From Mycobacterium xenopi (lineage in GTDB: Bacteria; Actinomycetota; Actinomycetes; Mycobacteriales; Mycobacteriaceae), in assembly GCF_009936235.1 (NCBI RefSeq), contig NZ_AP022314.1:3410001-3474000 (forward strand): a stretch of DNA of 64,000 nt. Direction: 5' to 3'. A program made the translations under genes and the position numbers. Positions 56,001-64,000 of this stretch are shown in pieces. The notes below the pieces were generated by a model. That model had not been told where the DNA came from. It did no database searches and worked only from the letters and a program-made list of their open reading frames with translations. The stretch's first letter is position 1. Each line of letters begins with the position of its first letter.

Positions 56001-57122
56001 ATGCGGGTACGGCTATCGCCGCGGGGCGGGCTCGCCGCGATATGCGCGGCGATGCTGGTCTCGAGCGGCTGCGCGCGGTTCAACGACGCCCAGTCGCAGC
56101 CGTTCACCACCGAACCGCAGCGGCGACCGCCGGCCACCTCCACACCTCCCCCGCCCCCGCCGCTGCCGGCCAAACCGTTCCCCAAGCAATGCCCCGCGCC
56201 CGGGGTCATGCAGGGCTGCCTGGAGAGCACCAGCGGGTTGATCATGCTGCCCGACAGCAAGTCTGCGCTGGTCGCCGAACGCACTACCGGCGCGGTCAAG
56301 GAGGTATCGGTCAGCGCCGAACCGAAAGTCAAGACCGTCATCCCCGTCGACCCCTCCGGTGACGGCGGGCTGATGGACATTGTGCTGTCACCGACGTACT
56401 CACAGGACCGGCTGATGTATGCCTACGTCAGCACGCCCAGCGACAACCGGGTCATCCGCATCGCTGACGGCGACGTGCCCAAGGACATCCTGACCGGCAT
56501 CCCGAAAGGTGCCACCGGCAACACCGGCGCGCTGCACTTCACCAGCAAAACCACGCTGGTGGTGCTCACCGGCGACGCGGGCAACCCCGCAGCGGCTGGC
56601 GACCCGGCGTCGTTGGCGGGCAAAGTCATCCGGATCGAGCAGCCGACCACGATCAATCAGGCGCCGCCGACCACGGCGCTCACCGGCATCGGCGCCGGCG
56701 GCGGGCTGTGCACCGACCCCGTCGACGGCTCGCTGTATGTCCTCGACCGCGCCCCTACCGCGGACCGCCTGCAGCGGATCGCCCGGGACTCGCGGGTTTC
56801 CACGGTCTGGACGTGGCCGGATCGGCCCGGTGTGGCCGGATGCGCCGCGCTGGACGGCACCATCCTGGTCAACTTGGTCAACACCAAGCAGACGGTGGCC
56901 GTCCACCTGGCGCCGGCGACCGGCGCGGTCACCGGCGCACCCGAGGTGGTCCGCCAGGACACCCACGCCCACGCCTGGGCGGTGCGGATGGCCCCGGACG
57001 GCAACGTCTGGGGCGCGACGATCAACAAGACCGCGGGCGACGCGGAAAAGCTCGACGACGTGGTCTTCCCGTTGTTCCCGCAGGGCGGCGGCTTCCCACG
57101 CACCAACGAGGACAAGACCTAA
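56001..57122 (+). CDS. lppZ: Lipoprotein LppZ, sorbosone-dehydrogenase-like beta-propeller
   Basis: 373 residues from MRVRLSPRGG; this start gives a proper lipoprotein signal with the lipobox VSSGC (Cys24). A Pro-rich linker (~40-65) leads to a PQQ-dehydrogenase-like six-bladed propeller (GGLMDIVLSPTYSQDRLMYA, GAGGGLCTDPVDGSLYVLDR). The longer frame to 55932 would spoil the signal peptide. Exported and lipid-anchored; activity not established. Confidence 0.94.
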   Translation: MRVRLSPRGGLAAICAAMLVSSGCARFNDAQSQPFTTEPQRRPPATSTPPPPPPLPAKPFPKQCPAPGVMQGCLESTSGLIMLPDSKSALVAERTTGAVKEVSVSAEPKVKTVIPVDPSGDGGLMDIVLSPTYSQDRLMYAYVSTPSDNRVIRIADGDVPKDILTGIPKGATGNTGALHFTSKTTLVVLTGDAGNPAAAGDPASLAGKVIRIEQPTTINQAPPTTALTGIGAGGGLCTDPVDGSLYVLDRAPTADRLQRIARDSRVSTVWTWPDRPGVAGCAALDGTILVNLVNTKQTVAVHLAPATGAVTGAPEVVRQDTHAHAWAVRMAPDGNVWGATINKTAGDAEKLDDVVFPLFPQGGGFPRTNEDKT

Positions 57123-57185
57123 AGCTGTCGATGCGCGCCCGTACGACGGCGCACGCAGCAGCGAAACGATCGACCTAAGCCGGTC

Positions 57186-57722
57186 TCACGCCTCGTGGCC
57201 GGGTTGGAGGTCGGCGACGTCGGAAAAGCTGACCAGGGCCTCGGAGCGGTCGGCGGCGGTGGCGGCGACGGGTTCCAACAGGTAGCCAACATGATCGCCG
57301 AGGTCGATCCGGCTCAGGGTCTTGCCGACGAACCACGCGATCGCGTCATCGAGAATCGGCATGCCCGCGGGCCCACTGTGCCACGAGCAGCGCTCGAATT
57401 TGTTGATCTGGTCACCAGTTTGGCCGCCGAACAGCCGGGCCAGGCCGAGGTGGCGGCGCGCCAAGAGATGCACGGCGAGGTGCTCCGAGCGGGCCGCTAC
57501 CCCGAAGGTGTGGTTGCGCCGTGACAGTCCGACGAGAAACCGGCGTGGCTGCAAGCTGGTTTGGGTGGCGAAGCCGACCAGGCAACCGGACGCATGGCCG
57601 CCGGCCTGCGTGGTCACCACGTACATCGGGTAATCCAGCATCGCGACCAGCCGGTCGAAGGATTCGTCGCCCACCCGATCATCATGGACCGGCGCTGAAG
57701 ACTTCGACGCCACCAAACGCAA
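57186..57722 (-). CDS. Flavin reductase-like FMN-binding protein
   Basis: 178 residues of the flavin reductase-like split-barrel family (FDRLVAMLDYPMYVVTTQAG, SGCLVGFATQTSLQPRRFLV, RNHTFGVAARSEHLAVHLLA). It resembles M. tuberculosis Rv3007c. The start is TTG or a nearby GTG. It abuts the next gene upstream with no gap, so it may be co-transcribed with the hyp operon, though in M. tuberculosis it stands without hyp genes. Confidence 0.85.
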   Translation of the reverse strand: MRLVASKSSAPVHDDRVGDESFDRLVAMLDYPMYVVTTQAGGHASGCLVGFATQTSLQPRRFLVGLSRRNHTFGVAARSEHLAVHLLARRHLGLARLFGGQTGDQINKFERCSWHSGPAGMPILDDAIAWFVGKTLSRIDLGDHVGYLLEPVAATAADRSEALVSFSDVADLQPGHEA

Positions 57723-58469
57723 CTACACCTGGGCCAGCCGCTGGTTGGTGACCCGAAGCTGGCGCGTCGTGCTGTCCGCTAACGCCTCGATCTGCTCGGC
57801 CTGCAGCCGCCCGCACACCCGGCCCCAATGGATCGCCACCTCGTCACCGACGGCCACGTCGGGCACCGCGCTGTAGCCGTCCGCCCACACGTCGAGTCGG
57901 CGTGCCACCGGCTCGGACAGATCCAGCGCGTGCCCATCCCAGACCAGAACGCGGCAAGACACCTCGACATCGTCGCCGTCGCGGGAAAGCACTGTGCCCC
58001 AGGTGATCCGGCAATTGTCCAAGACGCTGAGCGGATGCTCGTCGACGCCCCGGCCCAATAGGCGCGACCACGGGTAGATGCCGAACACGTGGAAGCAGTG
58101 GTTAGCAGCCGCCTCACTAACCAAACCCGGCCCGAGATGCGACCAGTAGTGTCCCGCCTGCGGGCCGATGATGGCGAGCAGCTCATCCACGAACTGCTCC
58201 GGGTCGAGGTCGGCGCCCAGCCCGCCGCCGAGCCAGTAGGATTCGACCAGACGATAGTCCAACGGGTCGGCGATGCCGGTCATTTTCGACAAAACCTGCA
58301 AATACGGCCACGCGCCAGCGAACTTCCTGGCCGCCGCCCGGATCTGCGTTACCGAGCCGTCCCGCAACGTGGCTGCCAGCGGCGGGCCGCAGTAGCCCAG
58401 TGCGTTGGGGGCATAGGCGTAGCGGGCGAACATCTCCGCCCCGCGAACATCCAGCGCAGCCGCGGTCAT
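57723..58469 (-). CDS. Conserved protein of hydrogenase clusters, DUF6390-like
   Basis: 248 residues, no membrane segment or signal. Conserved-looking stretches are FARYAYAPNALGYCGPPLAA, RKFAGAWPYLQVLSKMTGI and VSEAAANHCFHVFGIYPWSR. I associate such proteins with actinobacterial [NiFe]-hydrogenase loci (DUF6390), from memory. Its start overlaps hypD by four bases, so it belongs to the hyp operon. No catalytic motif recognised; function unknown. Confidence 0.75.
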   Translation of the reverse strand: MTAAALDVRGAEMFARYAYAPNALGYCGPPLAATLRDGSVTQIRAAARKFAGAWPYLQVLSKMTGIADPLDYRLVESYWLGGGLGADLDPEQFVDELLAIIGPQAGHYWSHLGPGLVSEAAANHCFHVFGIYPWSRLLGRGVDEHPLSVLDNCRITWGTVLSRDGDDVEVSCRVLVWDGHALDLSEPVARRLDVWADGYSAVPDVAVGDEVAIHWGRVCGRLQAEQIEALADSTTRQLRVTNQRLAQV

Positions 58470-59602
58470 GCCCGTCCTGACGACCCGACGAGCTTGGCGG
58501 CGTCACGGTGCATTCGCCCGAAGTTGTAGTAGGCCGCGCACGCGCCCTCGGGGGACACCATGCAGGTACCGATCGGAGTCTCCGGAGTGCAGGCGGTGCC
58601 GAAAACCTTGCACTCCCAAGGCTTGAGCACGCCTTTGAGCACCTCGCCGCATTGGCACGCCTTCGGGTCGGCCACCCGCACACCGGGCATCGCGTAACGC
58701 AGTTCTGCGTCGAAGTCTGCGAAGTCGTCGTTTAGCCGTAGTGCGCTCTGCGAAATGAAGCCCAATCCGCGCCATTCGAAGTGCGGCCTCAGCGCGAACA
58801 CCCTGGCCATCAGCGCCAGTGCGGCCGGGTTGCCGTTTTCGGGCACCACCCGGGAGTACTGGTTCTCCACCTCGCAGCGTCCCTCGCGAATCTGAGTCAG
58901 CAGCATCGCCACCGACGCCAGGATGTCCAGCGGCTCGAAACCGGAGACTACCAACGGTTTTCCGTACACTTCGGGCACAAACCGGTACGGCCGGTTGCCG
59001 ACAACGGTCGACACATGCCCGGGCCCGATGAAACCGGACAGCCGCAGGTCCGGTGATTCCAAAATGGCCTTGATCGGCGGCACGATCGTGACGTGGTTGC
59101 AGAACACGCTGAAATTCTTCAACCCCAGTTCGCGGGCGCGCACCAACGTCACCGCGGTGGACGGAACCGTGGTCTCGAAGCCGATGGCGAAGAACACCAC
59201 CTGCTTGTCGGGCTTGTCGACCGCGATTTTTAGCGCGTCCAGCGGTGAGTAGACGAACCGCACGTCGGCGCCGCGCGCCTTGGCGTCGAGCAAGTTGCCG
59301 TTGGAGCCGGGCACTCGCATCATGTCGCCGAAGCAAGTGAAGATCACGTCAGGTTGCTCGGCCAGCCACATCGCGTCGTCGATGCGGCCCATCGGGATCA
59401 CGCACACCGGGCAGCCGGGGCCGTGTACCAGCTCGACGTTCTCGGGCAGCAGGTGCTCGATGCCGTGGCGGTAGATGGTGTGGGTGTGCCCGCCGCACAC
59501 CTCCATGAACTTGAAATGCTCGCTGTCGTTAGCCAAGTGCTTGATCGCAACCAGCAGTCTGCGGGCCGCGGCGGGATCGCGGAACTCGTCGACGAATTTC
59601 AT
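58466..59602 (-). CDS. hypD: Hydrogenase maturation protein HypD
   Basis: Scaffold that assembles the Fe(CN)2CO unit with HypC. 378 residues: MEVCGGHTHTIYRHGI, VHGPGCPVCVIPMG (Fe-binding cysteines), IGFETTVPSTAV, and C-terminal [4Fe-4S] cysteines in KACQCGEVLKGV, PWECKVFGTACTP and TPIGTCMVSPEGACAAYYN. Between hypC and the DUF6390-like gene. Confidence 0.97.
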   Translation of the reverse strand: MKFVDEFRDPAAARRLLVAIKHLANDSEHFKFMEVCGGHTHTIYRHGIEHLLPENVELVHGPGCPVCVIPMGRIDDAMWLAEQPDVIFTCFGDMMRVPGSNGNLLDAKARGADVRFVYSPLDALKIAVDKPDKQVVFFAIGFETTVPSTAVTLVRARELGLKNFSVFCNHVTIVPPIKAILESPDLRLSGFIGPGHVSTVVGNRPYRFVPEVYGKPLVVSGFEPLDILASVAMLLTQIREGRCEVENQYSRVVPENGNPAALALMARVFALRPHFEWRGLGFISQSALRLNDDFADFDAELRYAMPGVRVADPKACQCGEVLKGVLKPWECKVFGTACTPETPIGTCMVSPEGACAAYYNFGRMHRDAAKLVGSSGRA

Positions 59603-59617
59603 CGCAAAGCCTTCCAG

Positions 59618-59890
59618 TCAGACGATCGCGGTGGAATCGAAAGCTTCCATCTCGGTGGCGTACGCGTCGCCCATCTTCTTGACCGCCGCCAGCGTGAGCA
59701 ATGCCTCGGTTTCGTCGATCTTGGCCATCGCGAAGCCGACGTGAACCAGCACCCAGTCATCGGGCTGTGGCATATCGTTTTCCAGCAGCCGCACGCTGAT
59801 CGTGCGCTGTACGCCGCTAACGTCGACCTTAGCCAAATAGTTTTCAGCGTCGGTGATTTCGACGATGCGCCCCGGTATTCCCAGACACAT
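59618..59890 (-). CDS. hypC: Hydrogenase maturation chaperone HypC
   Basis: 90 residues starting MCLGIPGRIVEI; Cys2, which becomes N-terminal after Met removal, binds the iron unit with HypD. The family end VHVGFAMAKIDETEA is present. A second, fused HypC-like domain occurs at 61680-62393. Lies between hypE and hypD with short gaps. Confidence 0.96.
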   Translation of the reverse strand: MCLGIPGRIVEITDAENYLAKVDVSGVQRTISVRLLENDMPQPDDWVLVHVGFAMAKIDETEALLTLAAVKKMGDAYATEMEAFDSTAIV

Positions 59891-59905
59891 TTCAGCTCCA
59901 CCTCC

Positions 59906-61018
59906 TCAGCAGATCCGCGGCAGGGGGTCACCGACGAGCATGTCGACGATGCGGGTGCCGCCGAATCCCGTGCGCACCACCACAGTCTCCGCGGGCTCCG
60001 CCACGATCTGCCCGATTTCGGCCGCCTCGGCGCCAAGCGGATGCGACCGTAACGCCGCCAGCGCGGCATCGGCTTCCTCCGCTGGGACGACAGCGACAAA
60101 CTTGCCCTCGTTGGCGACGTAGAGCGGGTCGATACCCAGCAGCTCGCACGCGCCACTGACCATGGGGTGCAACGGAAGTCTGTCTTCGTCGAGCACCACT
60201 CCCAAACCACATGCCTGCGCCAACTCGTTGCAGACGGTGCCCACCCCGCCGCGAGTGGGGTCGCGCAGCCACCGCGTGGCCGGCGCCGCCGCCAATAGCA
60301 GCTCCACCAATGGGCTCACCGACGCCGTGTCGGAACGGATATCAGCTTCGATCGCCAAATCACCGCGGGCCAGCATCACCGCCATGCCGTGATCGCCCAT
60401 TGATCCCGACAGCAGCACCTTGTCGCCGGGACGGACCGATTCCGCGGACAGCCGACGACCCTTGGGAATAACGCCGACGCCGGTCGTCGTGATGAACACG
60501 CCGTCTGCTGCCCCGTTGGGCACCACCTTGGTGTCCCCGGTGACGATCTGCACAGCGGTTTCGGCTGCGGCCGCGGCCATGTCGGCGACGATCTCCTTCA
60601 ACTCAGCGATCGGAAAACCCTCTTCGAGAACGAATGCCGCTGAAATCCATTGCGGAACAGCGCCTGTCACTGCGAGGTCGTTGGCCGTCCCGTGCACAGC
60701 CAGCTCGCCGATCGAGCCGCCGGGAAAGCTCCTGGGCTGCACCACGAACGAATCGGTCGACAACACCAGCCGCTCACCGCTCGGCAGGCTCACAACAGCG
60801 CCATCGCCGAGCGGTTCCAGCAACGGATTCCGGAATGCTTCGACGAAAACCGCGTCGACCAGTGCGGCCGAGGCCTTTCCGCCGGCGCCGTGCGCCAGCG
60901 TGACATGCTCGTCGAGCAGCCGGGGCCGGCGTCGGCGAAACGACTCGATGCGATCGATCACATCGCTCTCGGCGAAACGCGGGCCCGAGGACAGGTATTC
61001 GCTTGCCGACTTACTCAT
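59906..61018 (-). CDS. hypE: Hydrogenase maturation protein HypE
   Basis: Dehydrates the carbamoyl group on its own C-terminal cysteine to thiocyanate, the cyanide donor. 370 residues with a PurM-like fold: HGAGGKASAALVDAVFVEAF, GTANDLAVTGAVPQWISAAF, RDPTRGGVGTVCNELAQACG, and the functional end DPLPRIC. Start overlaps the SIS gene stop by four bases. Confidence 0.97.
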   Translation of the reverse strand: MSKSASEYLSSGPRFAESDVIDRIESFRRRRPRLLDEHVTLAHGAGGKASAALVDAVFVEAFRNPLLEPLGDGAVVSLPSGERLVLSTDSFVVQPRSFPGGSIGELAVHGTANDLAVTGAVPQWISAAFVLEEGFPIAELKEIVADMAAAAAETAVQIVTGDTKVVPNGAADGVFITTTGVGVIPKGRRLSAESVRPGDKVLLSGSMGDHGMAVMLARGDLAIEADIRSDTASVSPLVELLLAAAPATRWLRDPTRGGVGTVCNELAQACGLGVVLDEDRLPLHPMVSGACELLGIDPLYVANEGKFVAVVPAEEADAALAALRSHPLGAEAAEIGQIVAEPAETVVVRTGFGGTRIVDMLVGDPLPRIC

Positions 61019-61680
61019 CGGGCCTCCGCTCGCTGACTGGCCAGCTGGTCATGTACCGCCAACCACAGCTCGTAGCCCAGCAGGGCTTGAGCTTCTTGAA
61101 TCCGGTGCACGCTCTGCGAATGAACCACAAAGCACGCGTCGACGTCCGCGCTTTTGGCGAATGCGCCGCCCTCGTATCCGGCGAAGCCGACGGTGTACAT
61201 GTCGCGATGACGCGCTTCGGCCAATGCCGCCATCAGGTTCGGCGAGCTGCCGCTGGTCGACATCGCGATCGCGATGTCGCCCGGTTTGGCGCGGGCGATC
61301 AGCTGCCGGGCGAAGACCAGCTCGAAGCCGACGTCGTTGCCCAGTGCGGTCAGGATCGCCTGGTCGGCGGTCAACGACCAGGCCGGCAGCGGTGCCCCGA
61401 CGGGTGGACGGGCGAATAGCCTTGCCAGCGTGGTGGAGTCGGTGCAGCTGCCACCGTTGCCGAAGGTGAATAGCCGCCCACCGGTGGCGAAGCGGCGCGC
61501 CATCTCGGTTGCCGCCCGGTGCAGCAGTTCGGCGTTTTCTTCCAGGGTGTGGCGGCGCAGCGTCAGGCTTTCGGCCGCCTTGGCTTGCGCCGACGCGGTC
61601 AGGTCGGCCAACAGCGACTTGGGATCGGTTTCCTGGGCGTCGATAAACGGGTACAGGAAGTTGGTGGGTTCGTCGGTCAT
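61015..61680 (-). CDS. SIS-domain protein (GmhA-like) in the hyp operon
   Basis: 221 residues from MTDEPTNFLYPF; the longer frame reads off-frame sequence of the next gene. A GmhA-type sugar-isomerase fold is shown by RLFTFGNGGSCTDSTTLARL, GNDVGFELVFARQL, IAIAMSTSGSSPNLMAALAE and YTVGFAGYEGGAFAKSADVD. The ATG overlaps the SIS-HypC stop as TGATG. SIS proteins of this kind occur in some actinobacterial hydrogenase clusters, but no role in maturation is proven. Confidence 0.88.
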   Translation of the reverse strand: MTDEPTNFLYPFIDAQETDPKSLLADLTASAQAKAAESLTLRRHTLEENAELLHRAATEMARRFATGGRLFTFGNGGSCTDSTTLARLFARPPVGAPLPAWSLTADQAILTALGNDVGFELVFARQLIARAKPGDIAIAMSTSGSSPNLMAALAEARHRDMYTVGFAGYEGGAFAKSADVDACFVVHSQSVHRIQEAQALLGYELWLAVHDQLASQRAEAR

Positions 61681-62393
61681 CAGCCGTCCTCCTCGACTCT
61701 GCTGATCGCCGTTCCCGCGTGCACCAGCACTAGATCGCCGTCGGCCACCGGGTCGACCAGCGCGGTCGCGACGGTCTCGATCCCCTTGGCGGTGCGCACC
61801 TGGGCCAGGCCGTCCGCCGACGGCGCGACCACCTCGCCGAGGCGGCCTTCGTCGCTGCAGGTGACGCAAACGTCGTCGGCGCATTGCTGTTTCAGCAAGC
61901 CCGGGTGCTCGAAGCACACGTGGGTGAGCTCCCACAACAGGTGGTAGAACAGCACGAACCCACCGGTGGCGGGGACGCGGGGATCGGGGTCGTCGAGCCA
62001 GAGCACGTGGTCGGCCATCCCTGGCTGCGGCCGCTGGCCGCTGCCGATCCACACGGTGGTGGCACCCCATGCCGGGCATCGGCGCATTACCGAGCGCACC
62101 TGCGGATCGTCGGCGCCGGAAACCGCGATCACAATGTCACCGGGGCGCACCGAAATCCGCACCACGTCGACGACATCAGGACCGGTAATCGCCACGGCCG
62201 GCAATGCCCGCTTGCCGACGATCACCGGGTGAATGAATTCGACCGCGATATGCAGGGCGTGCGGCTCCCAGCCCGGCGCGATGGACCACATGGTCGCGCC
62301 GGCTGCGAACCGCCTCGCCAAGGTGAACGCGGTAGCGGCCAAATCCGCTGTCAGATCCGCGCCTAGGCCGCGGTCGACCGCGGTGGTAGTCAT
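61680..62393 (-). CDS. SIS-like and HypC-like domain fusion protein
   Basis: 237 residues. Residues 1-150 look SIS-like (GDIVIAVSGADDPQVRSVMR, WGATTVWIGSG). Residues 160-179 hold four cysteines (Cys160, 171, 176, 179), and residues 175-237 are HypC-like (CVTCSDEGRLGEVVAP to LVLVHAGTAISRVEEDG). The HypC Cys is therefore internal rather than at position 2. The frame is clean, and both ends overlap neighbours by one to four bases. Its task could be to bring the second SIS protein or a ligand to HypF/HypE, but that is speculation. Confidence 0.85.
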   Translation of the reverse strand: MTTTAVDRGLGADLTADLAATAFTLARRFAAGATMWSIAPGWEPHALHIAVEFIHPVIVGKRALPAVAITGPDVVDVVRISVRPGDIVIAVSGADDPQVRSVMRRCPAWGATTVWIGSGQRPQPGMADHVLWLDDPDPRVPATGGFVLFYHLLWELTHVCFEHPGLLKQQCADDVCVTCSDEGRLGEVVAPSADGLAQVRTAKGIETVATALVDPVADGDLVLVHAGTAISRVEEDG

Positions 62394-64000
62394 CGCTGTA
62401 CCACCCTCTCCTCACCGAACAGTTTCCCCTCGACAGAGTCCTTGACCGCATCATCCAGCGCGGTGAGCACGCAAACCGCGGCCTGACCGAGCGCCAGCCC
62501 ACCGTCGTTCGGCGGAACCGTGTGATGGGTCAACACCTCAAATCCTGTCTTTTGCAGCAGATTTCGGCATGAAGTCAGCAGCAACACGTTCTGGAACACC
62601 CCGCCGGTAAGGCCCACCAACCGCACGTCGCCCGCGATCAGCCCGACCACATCCGCGACCGCGGCCGCGACAGCTTGGTGAAAGCCGGGCCGCGAGATCG
62701 GCCGGGTTCGCCCCGACGCGCAGCATCGACGCGATCGCACGGACCATGCCGAGCGGGTCGATTACCCCGTCGCGGCGCACCTCCAGCCACAGCTCTATCG
62801 GCTCGTCCGCCGTTTCGGCCAGCACCTCGAGTTCGATGGCGGCCTGGGCCTCGTAGTCGATTCGCTGCCGCACGCCCAACAGCGAGGCCACCGCGTCGAA
62901 CAGCCGCCCCATGCTCGAACACGGCACACATCCCACGTTCGTTTCCAATTGCCAACGGGTGGCGCGCAGCTCGGCAGGCGTCGCCGCTGCCACCGGGGCC
63001 AGATCCGGGGTCCACTCGATGCCGGCCATCCACAGCTCAGACAGCGCCATCCGCCAGGGGTTGCGCACCGCGGCGTCGCCGCCGGGCAGCGGTACCGGCA
63101 GCAGGTGGCCGACCCGGGTGAACCGGTGGCTGTCGGGTCCGATCGCGAGAATCTCACCGCCCCAGATGGTTCCGTCGCTGCCGTAGCCGGTGCCGTCGAA
63201 GGACACGCCGATGATCGGTTCGCCGAGCCGCCCCTGCTCGGCCAGCAACGACACGACATGGGCATGGTGGTGCTGGACGAGATCCAGTGGGCGGTCGCCG
63301 GTATGGCGCTCGGCCCAGCCGCGCGTCTGATATCCCGGATGCAGGTCGGCGGCCAATCGCACAGGGTGCTGCCGGATTTCGCTGAGCTGGGTGACTGCAC
63401 GCTCGAAGGCGCGCAGCGTTTCCAGGGTGGCCATGTCGCCGATATGACCGGACATGAATGCGCGCGAACCGTCGGTGAGACAGAAGGTGTTCTTCAGTTC
63501 CCCGCCCACCGCCAACACGGCCGGTGCGTCGCGGCCGAGGTCGACCGGCAGCGGCGCATAGCCACGCGATCGGCGGATCGGCAGTTCGTGGCCGTCGACC
63601 ACGCGCACCACCGAGTCGTCGCAGGGTACGTGGATGGGCCGGTTGTGGTCGAGCACCGCGTCGCACAATGGCGAAAGTCGCTGCGCAGCATCGTCTTCAG
63701 TGAAGCAAATCGGTTCGTCGGAACGGTTGGCACTGGTGAGCACCAGCGCGTCGGGCACCGGCGCCTCGGCGCCCGGGACGGGCGCGAGCAGCAGGTGATG
63801 GATCGGCGAGTACGGCAACATCAGCCCCAGCAGCGGGTTACCCGGTGCGACGGCGTCGGCGACCGGCGCGTCCTCACGCCGCCGCAGTAACACGATAGGG
63901 CGGGCCGGGCTGGCCAGGATCTCGGCCTCGGTGGGCTCGATCTGCGCGTAGCGACCGGCCACTTCCAAGTCGCGCACCAGCATGGCAAACGGCTTGGCGC
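62390..64000 (-). CDS. hypF: Carbamoyltransferase HypF, 5'-truncated by the window edge and frameshifted
   Basis: Makes carbamoyl-AMP and passes the group to HypE. Visible parts: the YrdC-like end (LVLTSANRSDEPICFTEDDA) and the Kae1-like domain (LVQHHHAHVVSLLAEQGRLG, GVSFDGTGYGSDGTIWGGE, LVGLTGGVFQNVLLL). The N-terminal acylphosphatase and zinc-finger domains lie beyond 64000. Near 62684-62690 the frame breaks: GANPADLAAR continues as FHQAVAAAVADVVG only if one base is removed. It ends at TGA 62390, overlapping the next ATG. The break may be a base-call error. Confidence 0.92.

Noticed and set aside
54567..64000. Hydrogenase structural subunits inside the window
   Set aside because: No large-subunit RxCGxC or DPCxxC motif and no small-subunit Fe-S pattern in any frame; only maturation genes are present.

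Overview
The window is high-GC actinobacterial chromosome, and gene content and order match the M. tuberculosis Rv2918c-Rv3007c region closely enough to call it a slow-growing nontuberculous Mycobacterium (a PE/PPE pair, SepIVA, F420 genes, MIRU repeats, and glnD-glnB-amt-ftsY-smc order). The species cannot be fixed from sequence alone. Comparisons with M. tuberculosis are from memory of that genome, not from a search.

Layout: 1-2.7 kb holds a possible 3' gene end and a PE-PPE pair, both frameshifted. 2.7-7.1 kb is the nitrogen operon amt-glnB-glnD with tandem GlnR boxes. 7.1-15.8 kb is ftsY, smc (frameshifted), acyP, an OsmC protein, mutM, rnc, a DUF177 protein and sepIVA. 15.9-17.2 kb is a permease behind a perfect CsoR/RicR-type palindrome; the PDIM/PGL lipid locus found here in M. 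tuberculosis is absent. 17.3-31.8 kb is coaD, rsmD, a VKOR/DsbA pair, lipN, two aldo-keto reductases, an exported HNH protein, recG, a FakA-like protein, rpmB, ung, thiL, a DUF3515 protein and ddlA. 31.8-43.8 kb is gpsA, fbiD, ppk1, mutT1, hupB, leuDC with an IclR regulator, an F420/FMN-binding protein, tRNA-Glu, tRNA-Gln, gltX and an FAH hydrolase. 43.8-48.3 kb is an accessory block: TetR, DUF2236 and two tandem MFS transporters. 48.2-54.5 kb is leuB-serA and ilvB-ilvN-ilvC with a leader-peptide attenuator. 54.5-57.7 kb is a PH-domain protein, DoxX, LppZ and a flavin reductase-like protein. 57.7-64 kb is a [NiFe]-hydrogenase maturation operon (hypF, SIS-HypC fusion, SIS protein, hypE, hypC, hypD, unknown), running off the right edge.

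How genes work together: GlnR control of amt-glnB-glnD joins ammonium uptake to PII signalling; VKOR and DsbA form an exported disulfide relay; leuC-leuD, leuB and ilvBNC make branched-chain amino acids under an IclR-type operator and a translating-ribosome attenuator; three MIRU elements couple translation across gene junctions; the hyp operon would build the Fe(CN)2CO centre of a hydrogenase whose structural genes are not in the window.

Most notable: a SIS-HypC fusion beside a second SIS protein in the hyp operon; a PE protein carrying the same C-terminal domain as its PPE partner; start-codon-to-start-codon overlap of lipN and an aldo-keto reductase; and four single-base frameshifts that may be sequencing errors.
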